A stretch of 27,738 nucleotides of DNA, taken from assembly GCA_943913655.1 (NCBI GenBank), contig CALTZA010000012.1, positions 1 through 27,738 of the forward strand, written 5' to 3'. The DNA is from an uncultured Francisella sp. Lineage in GTDB: Bacteria; Pseudomonadota; Gammaproteobacteria; Burkholderiales; Neisseriaceae. Of this stretch, positions 7,690 through 16,050 are shown in pieces. How positions within the stretch are numbered: position 1 is the first letter of the stretch; every line of letters begins with the position of its first letter. The notes below the pieces were generated by a model. The model ran no database searches and was not told the origin of the DNA. It saw nothing but the letters and a program-made list of their open reading frames with translations. Both the position numbers and the translations under genes were made by a program.

Positions 7690-8937
7690 TTAAACATATA
7701 CTGGATATTGATTGCACAGTGCTTGAACTCTATGTGCTGTATCACGCAATAAAGCGTGATCATTAGGATGATCAAGTAAGCGAGCGATTAATTGGCCTAT
7801 CTCTTGACATTCTTGCTCCTTAAACCCGCGAGTGGTTAGTGCCGCTGTACCAAGACGAATGCCTGAGGTCACAAAAGGCGTCTGCGGATCATTAGGAATT
7901 GCATTTTTATTCACTGTTATTTGCGCACGCCCTAATAATTCTTCTGCTACTTTACCAGTTATATTTTTATTGCGTAGATCGATGAGCATCATATGACTTT
8001 CTGTTTTACCTGATACCACACGCAAATTTAAAGCATGTAATGTTTCTGCCAGAGTTTGTGCATTGCGAATAACTTGGTGTGCATAGTGTTTAAATTCATC
8101 CTGCAACGCTTCTTTAAAGCACACAGCCTTAGCTGCAATCACATGCATTAAGGGACCTCCTTGTAGTCCTGGAAAAATAGCTGAATTTAAAGCTTTTGCA
8201 TATTGAGTATCACGGCAAAGAATGGCACCTCCTCTTGGACCGCGTAAAGTTTTATGGGTAGTGGTTGTTACAAAATCAGCAATAGGCAAAGGATTTGGAT
8301 AGGCGCCGCCAGCAATTAGACCAGAGTAATGTGACATATCAACCATTAAATACGCGCCCACTTGATCAGCAATTTCTCTAAAACATTGCCAATCGATACG
8401 TAATGCATAGGAAGAAGCTCCAGCAATAATTAATTTCGGTCGATGTTTTTGTGCTAATTGTGCAACTTGGTCATAATCCAATATTTCATTTTGATCCAAG
8501 CCATAAGTAATGGCATGATAAAGTTTGCCAGAAAGATTTACCGATGCTCCATGGGTTAGATGTCCACCGTGTGCTAAGCTCATACCAAGAATGGTATCAC
8601 CGGGGCACAACACACTTGTAAATACAGCTTGATTAGCTTGCGAACCAGAGTGAGGCTGGACATTGACATAGCTTGCTCCAAATAATTTTTTAAGACGTGT
8701 TTGCGCCAGGCGCTCTACTTCATCAACCCATTCACAACCACCGTAATATCGACTTGCTGGATATCCCTCAGCGTATTTGTTGGTCAGTTGTGATCCTTGT
8801 GCCAACATAACAGGTACGCTGACATAATTTTCTGAGGCAATTAGCTCAGCGTGATCTTGTTGTCTTTGGATTTCTTTACTAATGGCTGCATTGAGTTCTG
8901 GATCTGCTTGTTGCAGGGTTTCATGATAAGAAAACAT
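7690..8937 (-). CDS. glyA: Serine hydroxymethyltransferase
   Basis: This PLP enzyme converts serine and tetrahydrofolate to glycine and 5,10-methylene-tetrahydrofolate, the main one-carbon source for purine and thymidylate synthesis. The product is 415 residues. With the start at 8937 the PLP lysine in TTTTHKTLRGPRGG is Lys229, with Asp200 and His203 (MVDMSHYSGL) and Glu57 (NKYAEGYP). These are the residue numbers known for the E. coli enzyme, which supports this ATG over the in-frame ATG 51 nt upstream. A GAG-type ribosome site precedes it. It is the first gene of a unit with ppa, and its upstream region holds a promoter enclosed by an inverted repeat. Confidence 0.97.
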   Translation of the reverse strand: MFSYHETLQQADPELNAAISKEIQRQQDHAELIASENYVSVPVMLAQGSQLTNKYAEGYPASRYYGGCEWVDEVERLAQTRLKKLFGASYVNVQPHSGSQANQAVFTSVLCPGDTILGMSLAHGGHLTHGASVNLSGKLYHAITYGLDQNEILDYDQVAQLAQKHRPKLIIAGASSYALRIDWQCFREIADQVGAYLMVDMSHYSGLIAGGAYPNPLPIADFVTTTTHKTLRGPRGGAILCRDTQYAKALNSAIFPGLQGGPLMHVIAAKAVCFKEALQDEFKHYAHQVIRNAQTLAETLHALNLRVVSGKTESHMMLIDLRNKNITGKVAEELLGRAQITVNKNAIPNDPQTPFVTSGIRLGTAALTTRGFKEQECQEIGQLIARLLDHPNDHALLRDTAHRVQALCNQYPVYV

Positions 8938-8976
8938 TTTTACTCTCGACTTAAAATATTGAAAAGCTGATGGATG

Positions 8977-9020
8977 CGCAATACGCAAGCTCCTATTGTA
9001 GCGATAAGTGGCGTATTGCG
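8977..9020. promoter_or_regulatory. 10-bp inverted repeat centred on the glyA -10 box (candidate operator)
   Basis: CGCAATACGC (8977-8986) and GCGTATTGCG (9011-9020) are perfect inverted copies 24 nt apart. Their centre, about 8998, falls on the proposed minus-strand -10 box of glyA (8995-9000). The right arm overlaps the proposed -35 box and the left arm lies just after the expected transcription start. This is the geometry of a repressor operator. Which regulator binds is unknown. Confidence 0.45.
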
Positions 9021-9022
9021 AA
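8995..9022 (-). promoter_or_regulatory. Proposed glyA promoter
   Basis: On the minus strand, TTCGCA (9022-9017, 4 of 6 to the -35 consensus) is followed after 16 nt by TACAAT (9000-8995, 5 of 6 to the -10 consensus). Transcription would start near 8988, giving a leader of about 50 nt before the glyA ATG. Confidence 0.45.
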
Positions 9023-9064
9023 AGTAAACAGTAAAACTGATCATATCAATTATTGCCTAGAGAG

Positions 9065-9070
9065 TATAAT
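9065..9070 (+). promoter_or_regulatory. Consensus -10 box upstream of rpiA
   Basis: A perfect TATAAT lies 42 nt before the rpiA start. No good -35 hexamer is found at 16-18 nt spacing, so any promoter here would be weak or activator-dependent. It would head the long plus-strand run of genes. Confidence 0.4.
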
Positions 9071-9111
9071 ATGCCGCGATTGCGCGTTTCAGATAACAGA
9101 GGGAAAAGAAG

Positions 9112-9792
9112 ATGCTAACTCAGGATGAGAAAAAAAGATTATCAGCTAAAGAAGCCTTGAAATTTTTACCCAAAGACGGGTACATTGGCATTGGCACTGG
9201 TTCTACGGTCAACTATTTTATTGAAGAATTAGCTCCTTATGCCAGTCGGTTTAAGGGGGTGATTACCACTTCTAAAGAAAGTGCAAGAAGATTAAAAGAT
9301 AGTGGATTTACTGTGATTGCTTTGGAAGAAGTGAGTTATTTACCAATTTACTTTGATGGAGCAGATGAAGTGAATTCTATGTTACAAATGTTAAAAGGTG
9401 CGGGAGGAGCTTTGTTGGCAGAAAAGATAGTTGCTTCCATCTCGGATCAGTTTGTATGTATGGTCGATGACAGTAAAGTAGTGACTCGTTTGGGTAGTAA
9501 GGTGCCAGTTGCGGTGGAAGTATTACCATATGCTCGTTCTTTGGTATCACGACAGTTGGTTGCTATGGGGGGACAGCCTAAACTGCGGGTAGGCTTCATT
9601 ACTGAGTCAGGTCATGAAATTGTCGATGTTTCAGGTCTGGAATTATTTAAACCGTTAGAACTTGAACGATCCATTAATCAAATTTCAGGGGTAGTAGAAA
9701 ATGGTATTTTTGCGAGTCATCCAGCAACTGTATTGATCGTTGCTCATGATGATAAAGTGCAAGTGAAACGTTTAGGAGGGACGATTAACTAG
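9112..9792 (+). CDS. rpiA: Ribose-5-phosphate isomerase A
   Basis: The enzyme interconverts ribulose-5-phosphate and ribose-5-phosphate in the non-oxidative pentose phosphate pathway and feeds PRPP and hence purine synthesis. The product is 226 residues (E. coli RpiA is 219). Family motifs are all present: GIGTGSTV at 26-33 for phosphate binding, YFDGADEV, KGAGGALLAEKI, and DDSKVVTRLGSKVPVAVEV. The start ATG has a strong purine-rich ribosome site (GAGGGAAAAGAAG). It is the first gene of the plus-strand run and its stop lies 2 nt before the next start, so it is probably co-transcribed with the nuclease gene and nth. Confidence 0.96.
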   Translation: MLTQDEKKRLSAKEALKFLPKDGYIGIGTGSTVNYFIEELAPYASRFKGVITTSKESARRLKDSGFTVIALEEVSYLPIYFDGADEVNSMLQMLKGAGGALLAEKIVASISDQFVCMVDDSKVVTRLGSKVPVAVEVLPYARSLVSRQLVAMGGQPKLRVGFITESGHEIVDVSGLELFKPLELERSINQISGVVENGIFASHPATVLIVAHDDKVQVKRLGGTIN

Positions 9793-9794
9793 TT

Positions 9795-10304
9795 ATGAAG
9801 TTGATACAAGAGATTCTAGTTAGTGCTTTTTTATTAGTGTGTTGCCATATTTTATTTGCACAAGCCACCCCGCTTTATAAATATCTAGGCAAAGTAGCTT
9901 ATGTGGTTGACGGTGATACATTGTATGTAAATGATAACAGGGGTAACAAACATAAAATTCGTATTGCCTATATTGATGCACCAGAAATGAGGCAAGCCGG
10001 TGGCAAAAATAGCCGTTCTAGTCTTCTGCCACTAAGTGGACAGCAAGTAAAGGTTTTAGTTATTAGCACTGATCGTTATCATCGTGAGGTAGCAGAAATT
10101 TATTGGCATGAACAAGACATTGGTCTAAAACAAGTTATTGCAGGGCAAGCTTGGGTTTATCGCTATTATGCCAAAATAAATTTACCAGTAGAACGTTTTA
10201 ATAGCTACCATTTGGCAGAACAGAATGCGCATCAAATGCATCTTGGTTTGTGGCGTGAACAAGCAATACCGCCTTGGCTATATCGTCGTCATTTGATGCA
10301 TTAG
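9795..10304 (+). CDS. Exported thermonuclease (SNase) family protein
   Basis: The product is a 169-residue protein with a signal peptide (hydrophobic VSAFLLVCCHILFAQA, about residues 9-24) followed by one staphylococcal-nuclease fold. The known catalytic residues of that family are in place: Asp39 and Asp41 in VVDGDTL, Arg56 and Asp61/Glu64 in IRIAYIDAPE, and Arg97 in DRYHREVAEIYW, with AWVYRYY after. It should therefore be an active calcium-dependent, sugar-nonspecific nuclease in the periplasm or outside the cell. It is sandwiched between rpiA and nth with 2-nt gaps on each side. Its role could be nucleic-acid scavenging or degradation of host DNA, which is inference. Confidence 0.88.
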   Translation: MKLIQEILVSAFLLVCCHILFAQATPLYKYLGKVAYVVDGDTLYVNDNRGNKHKIRIAYIDAPEMRQAGGKNSRSSLLPLSGQQVKVLVISTDRYHREVAEIYWHEQDIGLKQVIAGQAWVYRYYAKINLPVERFNSYHLAEQNAHQMHLGLWREQAIPPWLYRRHLMH

Positions 10305-10306
10305 AT

Positions 10307-10948
10307 ATGAATCAACAACAATGTGAGGAAATTTTTAAACGCTTTGCTCAGCGTGATTTTCAGCCAACTACTGAGTTGCAATATAGAAACGCTTATGAGC
10401 TATTAGTGGCAGTGATTTTGTCAGCACAAGCCACAGATCGTTCTGTTAATCGAGTGACCAAGAATTTGTTTTTATATGCTAATTCACCGCAAGCCATGTT
10501 AGATTTTGGTGAGGAGCGTTTAAAAGAAGCTATTCGCTCAATTGGTCTATACCGCAACAAAGCAAAAAATATCATTCGTTGCAGTAGACAGTTAATAGAA
10601 AATTTTGCTGGAGAGGTACCTAGGCAACGCAAAGATTTGCAGACACTAGCAGGTGTGGGTAGAAAAACGGCCAATGTGGTTTTAAATACTTTATATGGTG
10701 AAGCGACCATTGCGGTTGATACCCATGTGTTTCGAGTAGCCAACCGCTTGGGTTTAGTGCGGGCCAATACAGTAGAAAAGGCTGAGGCACAGTTAATGGA
10801 TGTAGTACCGGATATTTATGTGACGCGCGCACACCATTGGTTGATTTTACATGGTAGATATATTTGTAAGGCAAAGCGATCATTATGTACGCAGTGTTTT
10901 TTAAACGATTTATGTGATGCTATACGTTTAGGCCAGTTTATGGTGTAA
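10307..10948 (+). CDS. nth: Endonuclease III (DNA glycosylase/AP lyase)
   Basis: This base-excision repair enzyme removes oxidised pyrimidines and nicks abasic sites. The product is 213 residues. With the start at 10307, the helix-hairpin-helix (LQTLAGVGRKTANVVLNTLY) carries catalytic Lys120, and VDTHVFRV carries Asp138. The [4Fe-4S] cluster cysteines are Cys187, 194, 197 and 203 (C-x6-C-x2-C-x5-C). All numbers equal those of E. coli Nth, which supports this start over an in-frame ATG at 10274 that would overlap the upstream nuclease. No clear ribosome site is present. The ATG follows the upstream stop by 2 nt, suggesting translational coupling. Confidence 0.97.
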   Translation: MNQQQCEEIFKRFAQRDFQPTTELQYRNAYELLVAVILSAQATDRSVNRVTKNLFLYANSPQAMLDFGEERLKEAIRSIGLYRNKAKNIIRCSRQLIENFAGEVPRQRKDLQTLAGVGRKTANVVLNTLYGEATIAVDTHVFRVANRLGLVRANTVEKAEAQLMDVVPDIYVTRAHHWLILHGRYICKAKRSLCTQCFLNDLCDAIRLGQFMV

Positions 10949-10981
10949 TAGCCAGATTATTCTGCTAATGAAACTTAGATA

Positions 10982-12397
10982 GTGAAAACAGTTTTTCGTT
11001 ATTTCATTGGATCAATCATTATCGGGTGTCTATTAGGGGCATGCTCAAAACATGAGCATCTTCCTTCCCGGGTGCTGCATATTGCGACTCCTGCGGTTGA
11101 TTTGACTCATTTGATGGAAAAAGCCGGCCCATCTGTGGTGGGTATTAGTGCTTATTATGTGAATCAATCTAAAGATGACTTTTCTCAATTTGAAGAATCG
11201 CAAGAGCACCAGATTGTGCATAGTGAAAATTTTAATGGTGGATCGGGGATCATTCTTGATAAAGAAGGCGATATTATTACCAATGCCCATGTAGTCGAAG
11301 GCAGCAATGCCATCAAAGTAACACTTATGGATAAACGAGTGTATATGGCCAAAGTAATTGGTTCTGATTCAGTGTCTGATTTGGTACTTTTAAAAATTAA
11401 TGCAAAAGATCTAACGCCAATTACTATTGGTGATGTGCGTAAAGTTAAAGTTGGTCAATGGGTAGCAGCCTTGGGAGCCCCTTTTGGTTTTCAGTTTTCA
11501 TTAACTTCGGGCATTGTTTCAGCCAAAAATCGCACCATTGCTGAAGATAACTCTACCATACCTTTTATTCAAACAGATGCTGCCATTAATGAAGGTAACT
11601 CAGGAGGTCCTTTGCTCAATCTTGCTGGAGAGGTAATTGGAGTAAATACGCAGATATACAGCCGCTCTGGAGGATTTGTAGGTATTGCTTTTGCCATCCC
11701 AATTGATATTGTGATGGATGTGGCTAGCCAATTAAAAGTTAACGGGAAAGTGCAAAGAGCGCAATTGGGAGTAAAAGTAGATGGCTTAAGTCAGGAACTA
11801 GCCAGCACCTTTGGACGAGATCGTGCAGAAGGAGCGTTGGTCTTAGATATTTTAGATGGGCAAGAGGCCAAAAAACAACTGCATGTTGGAGATATTATTT
11901 TAGAGATCAATGGACAGCCCATTCATGGTCCAGAAGATCTGCCAAGAGTATTGAATCTAATTAGGCCCTATGAAAATATCCCGTTATATGTATGGCGTGA
12001 AGGTCATGGTTTGAAAGTATACTTGCGGCTAAATCCACGCGAGGATTTAGCGCAAATAAGAAATAAAATAATTTTGCAAAATCAAACGCATACCTTTGAT
12101 TCACAGGGAGAAGTGACAGTAGCAGAATATCCTGGAATCGGCTTAAAAAATGTTAATAAACAAACTCTTGCTTATTATCATCTTGATAGCGGGATGCAGA
12201 TTGCAACCATTAGCCAAAAAGCAGAGTCATTTGGTTTTGCGTTAGGTGATGTGATTGTCAAAGTAGGTAATTACAAAATTACCAGTGCAGAAGATTTAGA
12301 AGCTGCCTTAGAACATCAAGAGAATGTACCTATTTTTCTTATTCGCAACTACCAACCTATTTTTATTCCTTATCTAGGCAAAAAGAACAGAAATTAA
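10982..12397 (+). CDS. Do/DegP-type periplasmic serine protease, predicted lipoprotein
   Basis: The product is a 471-residue HtrA-family protease that would degrade or refold damaged envelope proteins. The start is GTG: the ATG just upstream reads into a stop after four codons. The signal sequence ends in the lipobox LLGAC with Cys21 followed by Ser, so the protein is predicted to be lipid-anchored, probably in the outer membrane. That is unusual, because E. coli DegP and DegQ are soluble and DegS has a membrane helix. The catalytic triad is intact: His103 (TNAHVVEG), Asp133 (SDLVLLKI) and Ser207 (NEGNSGGPLL). Two PDZ domains follow at about 250-350 and 385-465. Its stop overlaps the nagZ start by one base (TAATG), so the two are coupled. 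Confidence 0.93.
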   Translation: MKTVFRYFIGSIIIGCLLGACSKHEHLPSRVLHIATPAVDLTHLMEKAGPSVVGISAYYVNQSKDDFSQFEESQEHQIVHSENFNGGSGIILDKEGDIITNAHVVEGSNAIKVTLMDKRVYMAKVIGSDSVSDLVLLKINAKDLTPITIGDVRKVKVGQWVAALGAPFGFQFSLTSGIVSAKNRTIAEDNSTIPFIQTDAAINEGNSGGPLLNLAGEVIGVNTQIYSRSGGFVGIAFAIPIDIVMDVASQLKVNGKVQRAQLGVKVDGLSQELASTFGRDRAEGALVLDILDGQEAKKQLHVGDIILEINGQPIHGPEDLPRVLNLIRPYENIPLYVWREGHGLKVYLRLNPREDLAQIRNKIILQNQTHTFDSQGEVTVAEYPGIGLKNVNKQTLAYYHLDSGMQIATISQKAESFGFALGDVIVKVGNYKITSAEDLEAALEHQENVPIFLIRNYQPIFIPYLGKKNRN

Positions 12398-13485
12398 TGG
12401 CAACGAGTATTTTGGGTCCGTTGATGGTTGATGTCTGCGGTTTATCTTTAAGCGCTGTAGAAAAAGCGCGTCTTTTGAGACCTGAAATAGGTGGTGTGAT
12501 CCTATTTCAAAGAAATTTTCAGGATCGAGGGCAGCTCACTAATTTAGTAAAAGAAATTAAGACCTTAAAATCCCCTTCTTTACTCATTGCTGTTGATCAA
12601 GAGGGAGGAGGGCGCGTGCAGCGCTTTACCAAACAATTTACTATATTACCTGCCATGGGTACTTTAGGTCGGATTTATGAAGAAAAAGGGCTGCAACAAG
12701 CGCAATATGCCGCTAAACAAGTGGGATGGGTTCTTGCAACTGAGTTAGGTGCTATTGGGATTGATTTTTCTTTTACCCCTGTTTTAGATTTAGATTGGGG
12801 ATATAGTCAAGTGATTGGCAATCGCAGTTTTCATCAGCAAGCAGAGATTGTCATTGCTTTAGCAGAAGCATTAATAGAAGGTCTAAAAAAAGCCGGTATG
12901 ATGGCTTGTGGCAAACATTTTCCTGGACATGGTTTTGTGAGAGCAGACAGTCATGAAGAATTACCGCAGGATGAGCGTAATTGGAATGATCTTTGGCAAA
13001 ATGATGTGCGTGTATTTGCAGAACTGATTAAAAAAAAGCAGCTTTGCGCTATTATGCCCGCTCACGTGTGCTATCCTAAAGTGGATATGCAAGCTGCAGG
13101 ATATTCTCGATATTGGTTGTATACTATTTTACGAAAAAAGCTTGATTTTCAAGGAATTATCATCTCAGATTCTTTGACTATGGCAGGTGCAGCCCAGGGT
13201 CTAAAATGCATTGTTGATCGCGTGGCTTTGGCCAAACAAGCAGGAGTGAATATTTTTTTGATTGGTAATGCACCACATTTAGTTGATCAAGTGCTAGAGC
13301 ATAGTGAGGCCTTGGGGTTGATGAGCTACTTGCCTAACTGGCAGAAAATAAGAGGACAAAAAGAAAGTCAGCAGAATCAAGAGACGTTAGGCACTAAAGA
13401 ATTTAGACAAGCTTGTCAGCTATTGGATTCGATTCATCAATACTATCCTTTTTATAATATGGGTAATTTAGTTGGTGAGGTTTAA
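12397..13485 (+). CDS. nagZ: Beta-N-acetylhexosaminidase (peptidoglycan recycling)
   Basis: This cytoplasmic family 3 glycosidase removes N-acetylglucosamine from anhydro-muropeptides during cell-wall recycling. The product is 362 residues, slightly longer than E. coli NagZ (341) because of a C-terminal extension. Diagnostic sites: VDQEGGGRVQRF, KHFPGHG at 173-179, the general acid/base dyad in RADSHEEL (Asp184, His186), and the nucleophile Asp258 in ISDSLTMAGA. The ATG overlaps the protease stop by one base. The 60-nt gap to argS is the largest in this part of the run. NagZ products induce AmpC in some species; no ampC or ampR is present here. Confidence 0.94.
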   Translation: MATSILGPLMVDVCGLSLSAVEKARLLRPEIGGVILFQRNFQDRGQLTNLVKEIKTLKSPSLLIAVDQEGGGRVQRFTKQFTILPAMGTLGRIYEEKGLQQAQYAAKQVGWVLATELGAIGIDFSFTPVLDLDWGYSQVIGNRSFHQQAEIVIALAEALIEGLKKAGMMACGKHFPGHGFVRADSHEELPQDERNWNDLWQNDVRVFAELIKKKQLCAIMPAHVCYPKVDMQAAGYSRYWLYTILRKKLDFQGIIISDSLTMAGAAQGLKCIVDRVALAKQAGVNIFLIGNAPHLVDQVLEHSEALGLMSYLPNWQKIRGQKESQQNQETLGTKEFRQACQLLDSIHQYYPFYNMGNLVGEV

Positions 13486-13545
13486 GATAGTGATGATATT
13501 CTGTAGTAGGTGGAATTTTTTTGATCGACAATTGAGTACAAAATT

Positions 13546-15264
13546 ATGAATATCATGAAAGAGCTTGAACAAGAAGTAAAACAGGCTTTTGATCAGGTTG
13601 GTTTATCGGGATTTTCTTCTTTATTGCGTCCCACCAAAAATACGAATTTTGGTGATTATCAAATTAATGGAGCAATGGCAGCTGCCAAACAACGGGGGGA
13701 ATCAGCCGTGAAGTTAGGCAACAGGCTTATCGATACACTTTCTGATTCAAAGATGATTGCTCATGCTGAGGTAGTAGGGCCTGGATTTGTTAATCTTTTT
13801 CTTAATGATCATATTTTGACACTGGGAATAGATAGAGCATTGTCTGATACGCGTCTTAATATTGGTATGCCTTTACAGGACGAAACCGTCATTATTGATT
13901 ACTCATCTCCTAATTTAGCTAAGGAAATGCATGTAGGGCATTTGCGTTCTACTATTATTGGCGATAGCTTACGCCGTATTTATGGTTTTTTAGGAGCACA
14001 GACCATTGCGCAAAATCATGTAGGAGATTGGGGAACACAAATGGGAATGCTGGTGGCTTTAATGATGGAGCAAAAACAAAATGATACCCAGTTACTTTTA
14101 TCTGATTTGGAGGATTTTTACCGCCAAGCCAAAAAGCGTTTTGATCAAGACGAAGATTTCGCACAACATGCTAGGGAGTGTGTGGTTAAATTACAAGCAG
14201 GGGATGAAGAAATTAAACGCTATTGGCGAAACTTCTTAACCATTTCTCTTAAACATATGCAAGCAATTTATGATGAATTAGACATCACCTTAACTTCTCA
14301 GGATATTCATGGAGAATCAGAATATAACGATTTATTACCACAAGTAGTGAAAGATCTTTTAAACCAAGGCATAGCCCAGGAGGATCAGGGAACTAAGCTA
14401 ATTTATCTTGATTCCATTCGAGATGAAAATGGTAATCCAGAAGTATTTATCATCCAAAAAAAAGATGGGGGATATCTTTATGCCACCACAGATTTGGCAG
14501 CATTACGACAAAATATTCGCAAATGGCATCCTGATCGCTTGTTATATGTGGTAGATTCACGACAATCTCTATATTTTAAGGCTTTATTCGAAATATCGCA
14601 TCGCGCTCATTGGTTGAGCTCTCAAATAAAAGCCATCCATGTTACTTTCGGCACGATGATGAATCAAGACGGTAAGCCATTTAAAACTAGAGATGGTGGT
14701 ACTGTGAAACTTGATCACTTACTCAAAGAAGCGATTCAAAAAGCACAAAGTGTGGTGTTAGAAAAGGAGCCAAATTTGTCGCAAGAAGAAGTACAAAAGA
14801 TTGCTAAAACGGTAGGAATTGCTGCGATCAAATATGCTGATCTTTCTAAAAACCGTTTGAGCGATTATGTATTTGATTTAAAACAAATGCTTTCTTTAGA
14901 GGGAAATACAGCCCCCTATCTTCAATATGCTTATGCTCGAGTGCAAAGCGTGCTTTTAAAAGCGGGAGAACAAAAGTGGATGGCCCCTTATCATTTGCAC
15001 AGTAGTTTGGAAAGACGCTTGGCTTTATTATTATTGCAGTTTGAAGAAGTATTGTTGCAGGTGATTGAGCATAATAGTCCACATTATTTAGCGATATATC
15101 TTTATCAAGTTGCAACTTTATTTAGCCATTTTTATAGTGTTCATTCTATTTTGAATGAAGAGGAATATATTAGAAATACGCGTTTAGCTCTTACTTTCCT
15201 AACAGGAAGAGTGTTACAACAGGGATTAAACTTATTGGGTATCTCGGTATTGGAACGAATGTAG
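13546..15264 (+). CDS. argS: Arginyl-tRNA synthetase
   Basis: This cytoplasmic class I synthetase charges tRNA-Arg. The product is 572 residues (E. coli 577). It has the N-terminal Add1 domain (NFGDYQING), the class I HIGH box as HVGH at 129-132 within SSPNLAKEMHVGHLRST, the arginine-binding region DWGTQMG, the degenerate second signature around GKPFKTRDGG typical of ArgRS, and the DALR anticodon-binding domain (NTAPYLQYAYARVQS). The start at 13546 has a GAG about 9 nt upstream. A second in-frame ATG three codons later is also possible. The next gene begins 3 nt after its stop. Confidence 0.97.
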   Translation: MNIMKELEQEVKQAFDQVGLSGFSSLLRPTKNTNFGDYQINGAMAAAKQRGESAVKLGNRLIDTLSDSKMIAHAEVVGPGFVNLFLNDHILTLGIDRALSDTRLNIGMPLQDETVIIDYSSPNLAKEMHVGHLRSTIIGDSLRRIYGFLGAQTIAQNHVGDWGTQMGMLVALMMEQKQNDTQLLLSDLEDFYRQAKKRFDQDEDFAQHARECVVKLQAGDEEIKRYWRNFLTISLKHMQAIYDELDITLTSQDIHGESEYNDLLPQVVKDLLNQGIAQEDQGTKLIYLDSIRDENGNPEVFIIQKKDGGYLYATTDLAALRQNIRKWHPDRLLYVVDSRQSLYFKALFEISHRAHWLSSQIKAIHVTFGTMMNQDGKPFKTRDGGTVKLDHLLKEAIQKAQSVVLEKEPNLSQEEVQKIAKTVGIAAIKYADLSKNRLSDYVFDLKQMLSLEGNTAPYLQYAYARVQSVLLKAGEQKWMAPYHLHSSLERRLALLLLQFEEVLLQVIEHNSPHYLAIYLYQVATLFSHFYSVHSILNEEEYIRNTRLALTFLTGRVLQQGLNLLGISVLERM

Positions 15265-15267
15265 CTT

Positions 15268-15627
15268 ATGGATTTAGTGGAACGTTCAGCGGTTATTTTA
15301 AAGCCGTCTCAACTGTTTTTGGATTGGCTTAATAACGCTTTGGCAAAAGAAAGCTCGCAGCTTATTCTTACTTTGCCGCAGTTACAAGCTAATTGTCGTG
15401 TTTTTTTGGTACCTGAAGTAAATGAGCCAGAAGCAGCGATGAGTTTTATCAGCGAATATTACGAACAATTATTTGCTTTAGAACTTGGTAGTTGGTTTGA
15501 ATCTGCAGAATATTGGCCAAACCCGCGAGATTTGGATACTTTTTGGAAGTTTTTTGACGTTGAAGTATCAGAAGAGGTTATTGATTTGTTGGAAAACCCT
15601 ATCCGCAATCGTATCATAATGGATTAA
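15268..15627 (+). CDS. Conserved hypothetical protein (small acidic, soluble)
   Basis: The product is a 119-residue acidic protein with no signal peptide and no membrane helix. It starts MDLVERSAVILKPSQLFLDW, then has a segment with RVFLVPEVNEPEAAMSFI and a C-terminal half rich in aromatic and acidic residues (LGSWFESAEYWP, FWKFFDVEVSEEVIDLLENP). I recall similar small proteins (start D-L-V-x-R-S-A-V, then VFL-PE) in many proteobacteria, without an assigned function. No catalytic motif is visible. It sits 3 nt after argS and 6 nt before a membrane-protein gene, so it belongs to the same transcript. The intact frame within a dense operon supports it as real. Confidence 0.75.
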   Translation: MDLVERSAVILKPSQLFLDWLNNALAKESSQLILTLPQLQANCRVFLVPEVNEPEAAMSFISEYYEQLFALELGSWFESAEYWPNPRDLDTFWKFFDVEVSEEVIDLLENPIRNRIIMD

Positions 15628-15633
15628 ATGTAA

Positions 15634-16050
15634 ATGCATATTGTGATTCAACTAACAAAACCGTTTTTTTATTTAGTAATACTAAGTATACTTCATGCTG
15701 CGTCAATGGCAGTCTTTCTAGTTTATTTTCAACAAACCACAGCAATTGTATTGATCTTGTTGCTGGTGATAAGTTATCTTTATTCACTTTATCGATATTA
15801 TTTTCACTGCATTCGTCGTTTGGAAATCAGACCAGATAACAGAGTTTGCTTGACTTTTGATAACACTATTTGTCAGCAAGTTGGCTTAACTAAAGTGCTC
15901 ATAAGTAATCGCTTATTTTTAATTCTTCTTTGGCGTCATGGCAAGAAACGTTATCAGCACATAATATGGCGCGATATGTGTAGTAAGCAAGAATACCATC
16001 ATCTTCTGTTATGGGCTAATTGGTGCCAGGAAGGGGTTAATTGTGAGTAG
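15634..16050 (+). CDS. YgfX-like small inner-membrane protein
   Basis: The product is 138 residues with two adjacent hydrophobic helices (VILSILHAASMAVFLVYF, about 15-33; TAIVLILLLVISYLYSLY, about 35-52). A basic cytoplasmic domain follows, with the strand-like segments RRLEIRPDNRVCLTF and LFLILLWRHGKKRYQHIIW and a C-terminal helix (RDMCSKQEYHHLLLWANW). This layout, including W-R-D followed by a helical E-x-x-x-L-L end, matches the YgfX (CptA) family. In E. coli YgfX is linked to SdhE and to cell-division proteins; some reports call it a toxin. No SdhE partner is adjacent here, and it sits beside folC instead. Its end overlaps the folC start by 8 nt. The family assignment is by architecture and is only moderate. 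Confidence 0.5.
   Translation: MHIVIQLTKPFFYLVILSILHAASMAVFLVYFQQTTAIVLILLLVISYLYSLYRYYFHCIRRLEIRPDNRVCLTFDNTICQQVGLTKVLISNRLFLILLWRHGKKRYQHIIWRDMCSKQEYHHLLLWANWCQEGVNCE

Noticed and set aside
8938..8988. Upstream ATG for glyA adding 17 residues
   Set aside because: The extension is not typical of the family and would start exactly at the predicted transcription start; numbering with ATG 8937 matches E. coli GlyA.
10274..10306. Upstream start for nth
   Set aside because: It would overlap the nuclease gene, and residue numbering with the 10307 start equals that of E. coli Nth.
10393..10883. Minus-strand open frames of 124 and 87 residues inside nth
   Set aside because: They are antisense to a fully conserved nth gene with all catalytic residues; no ribosome site and no family features.
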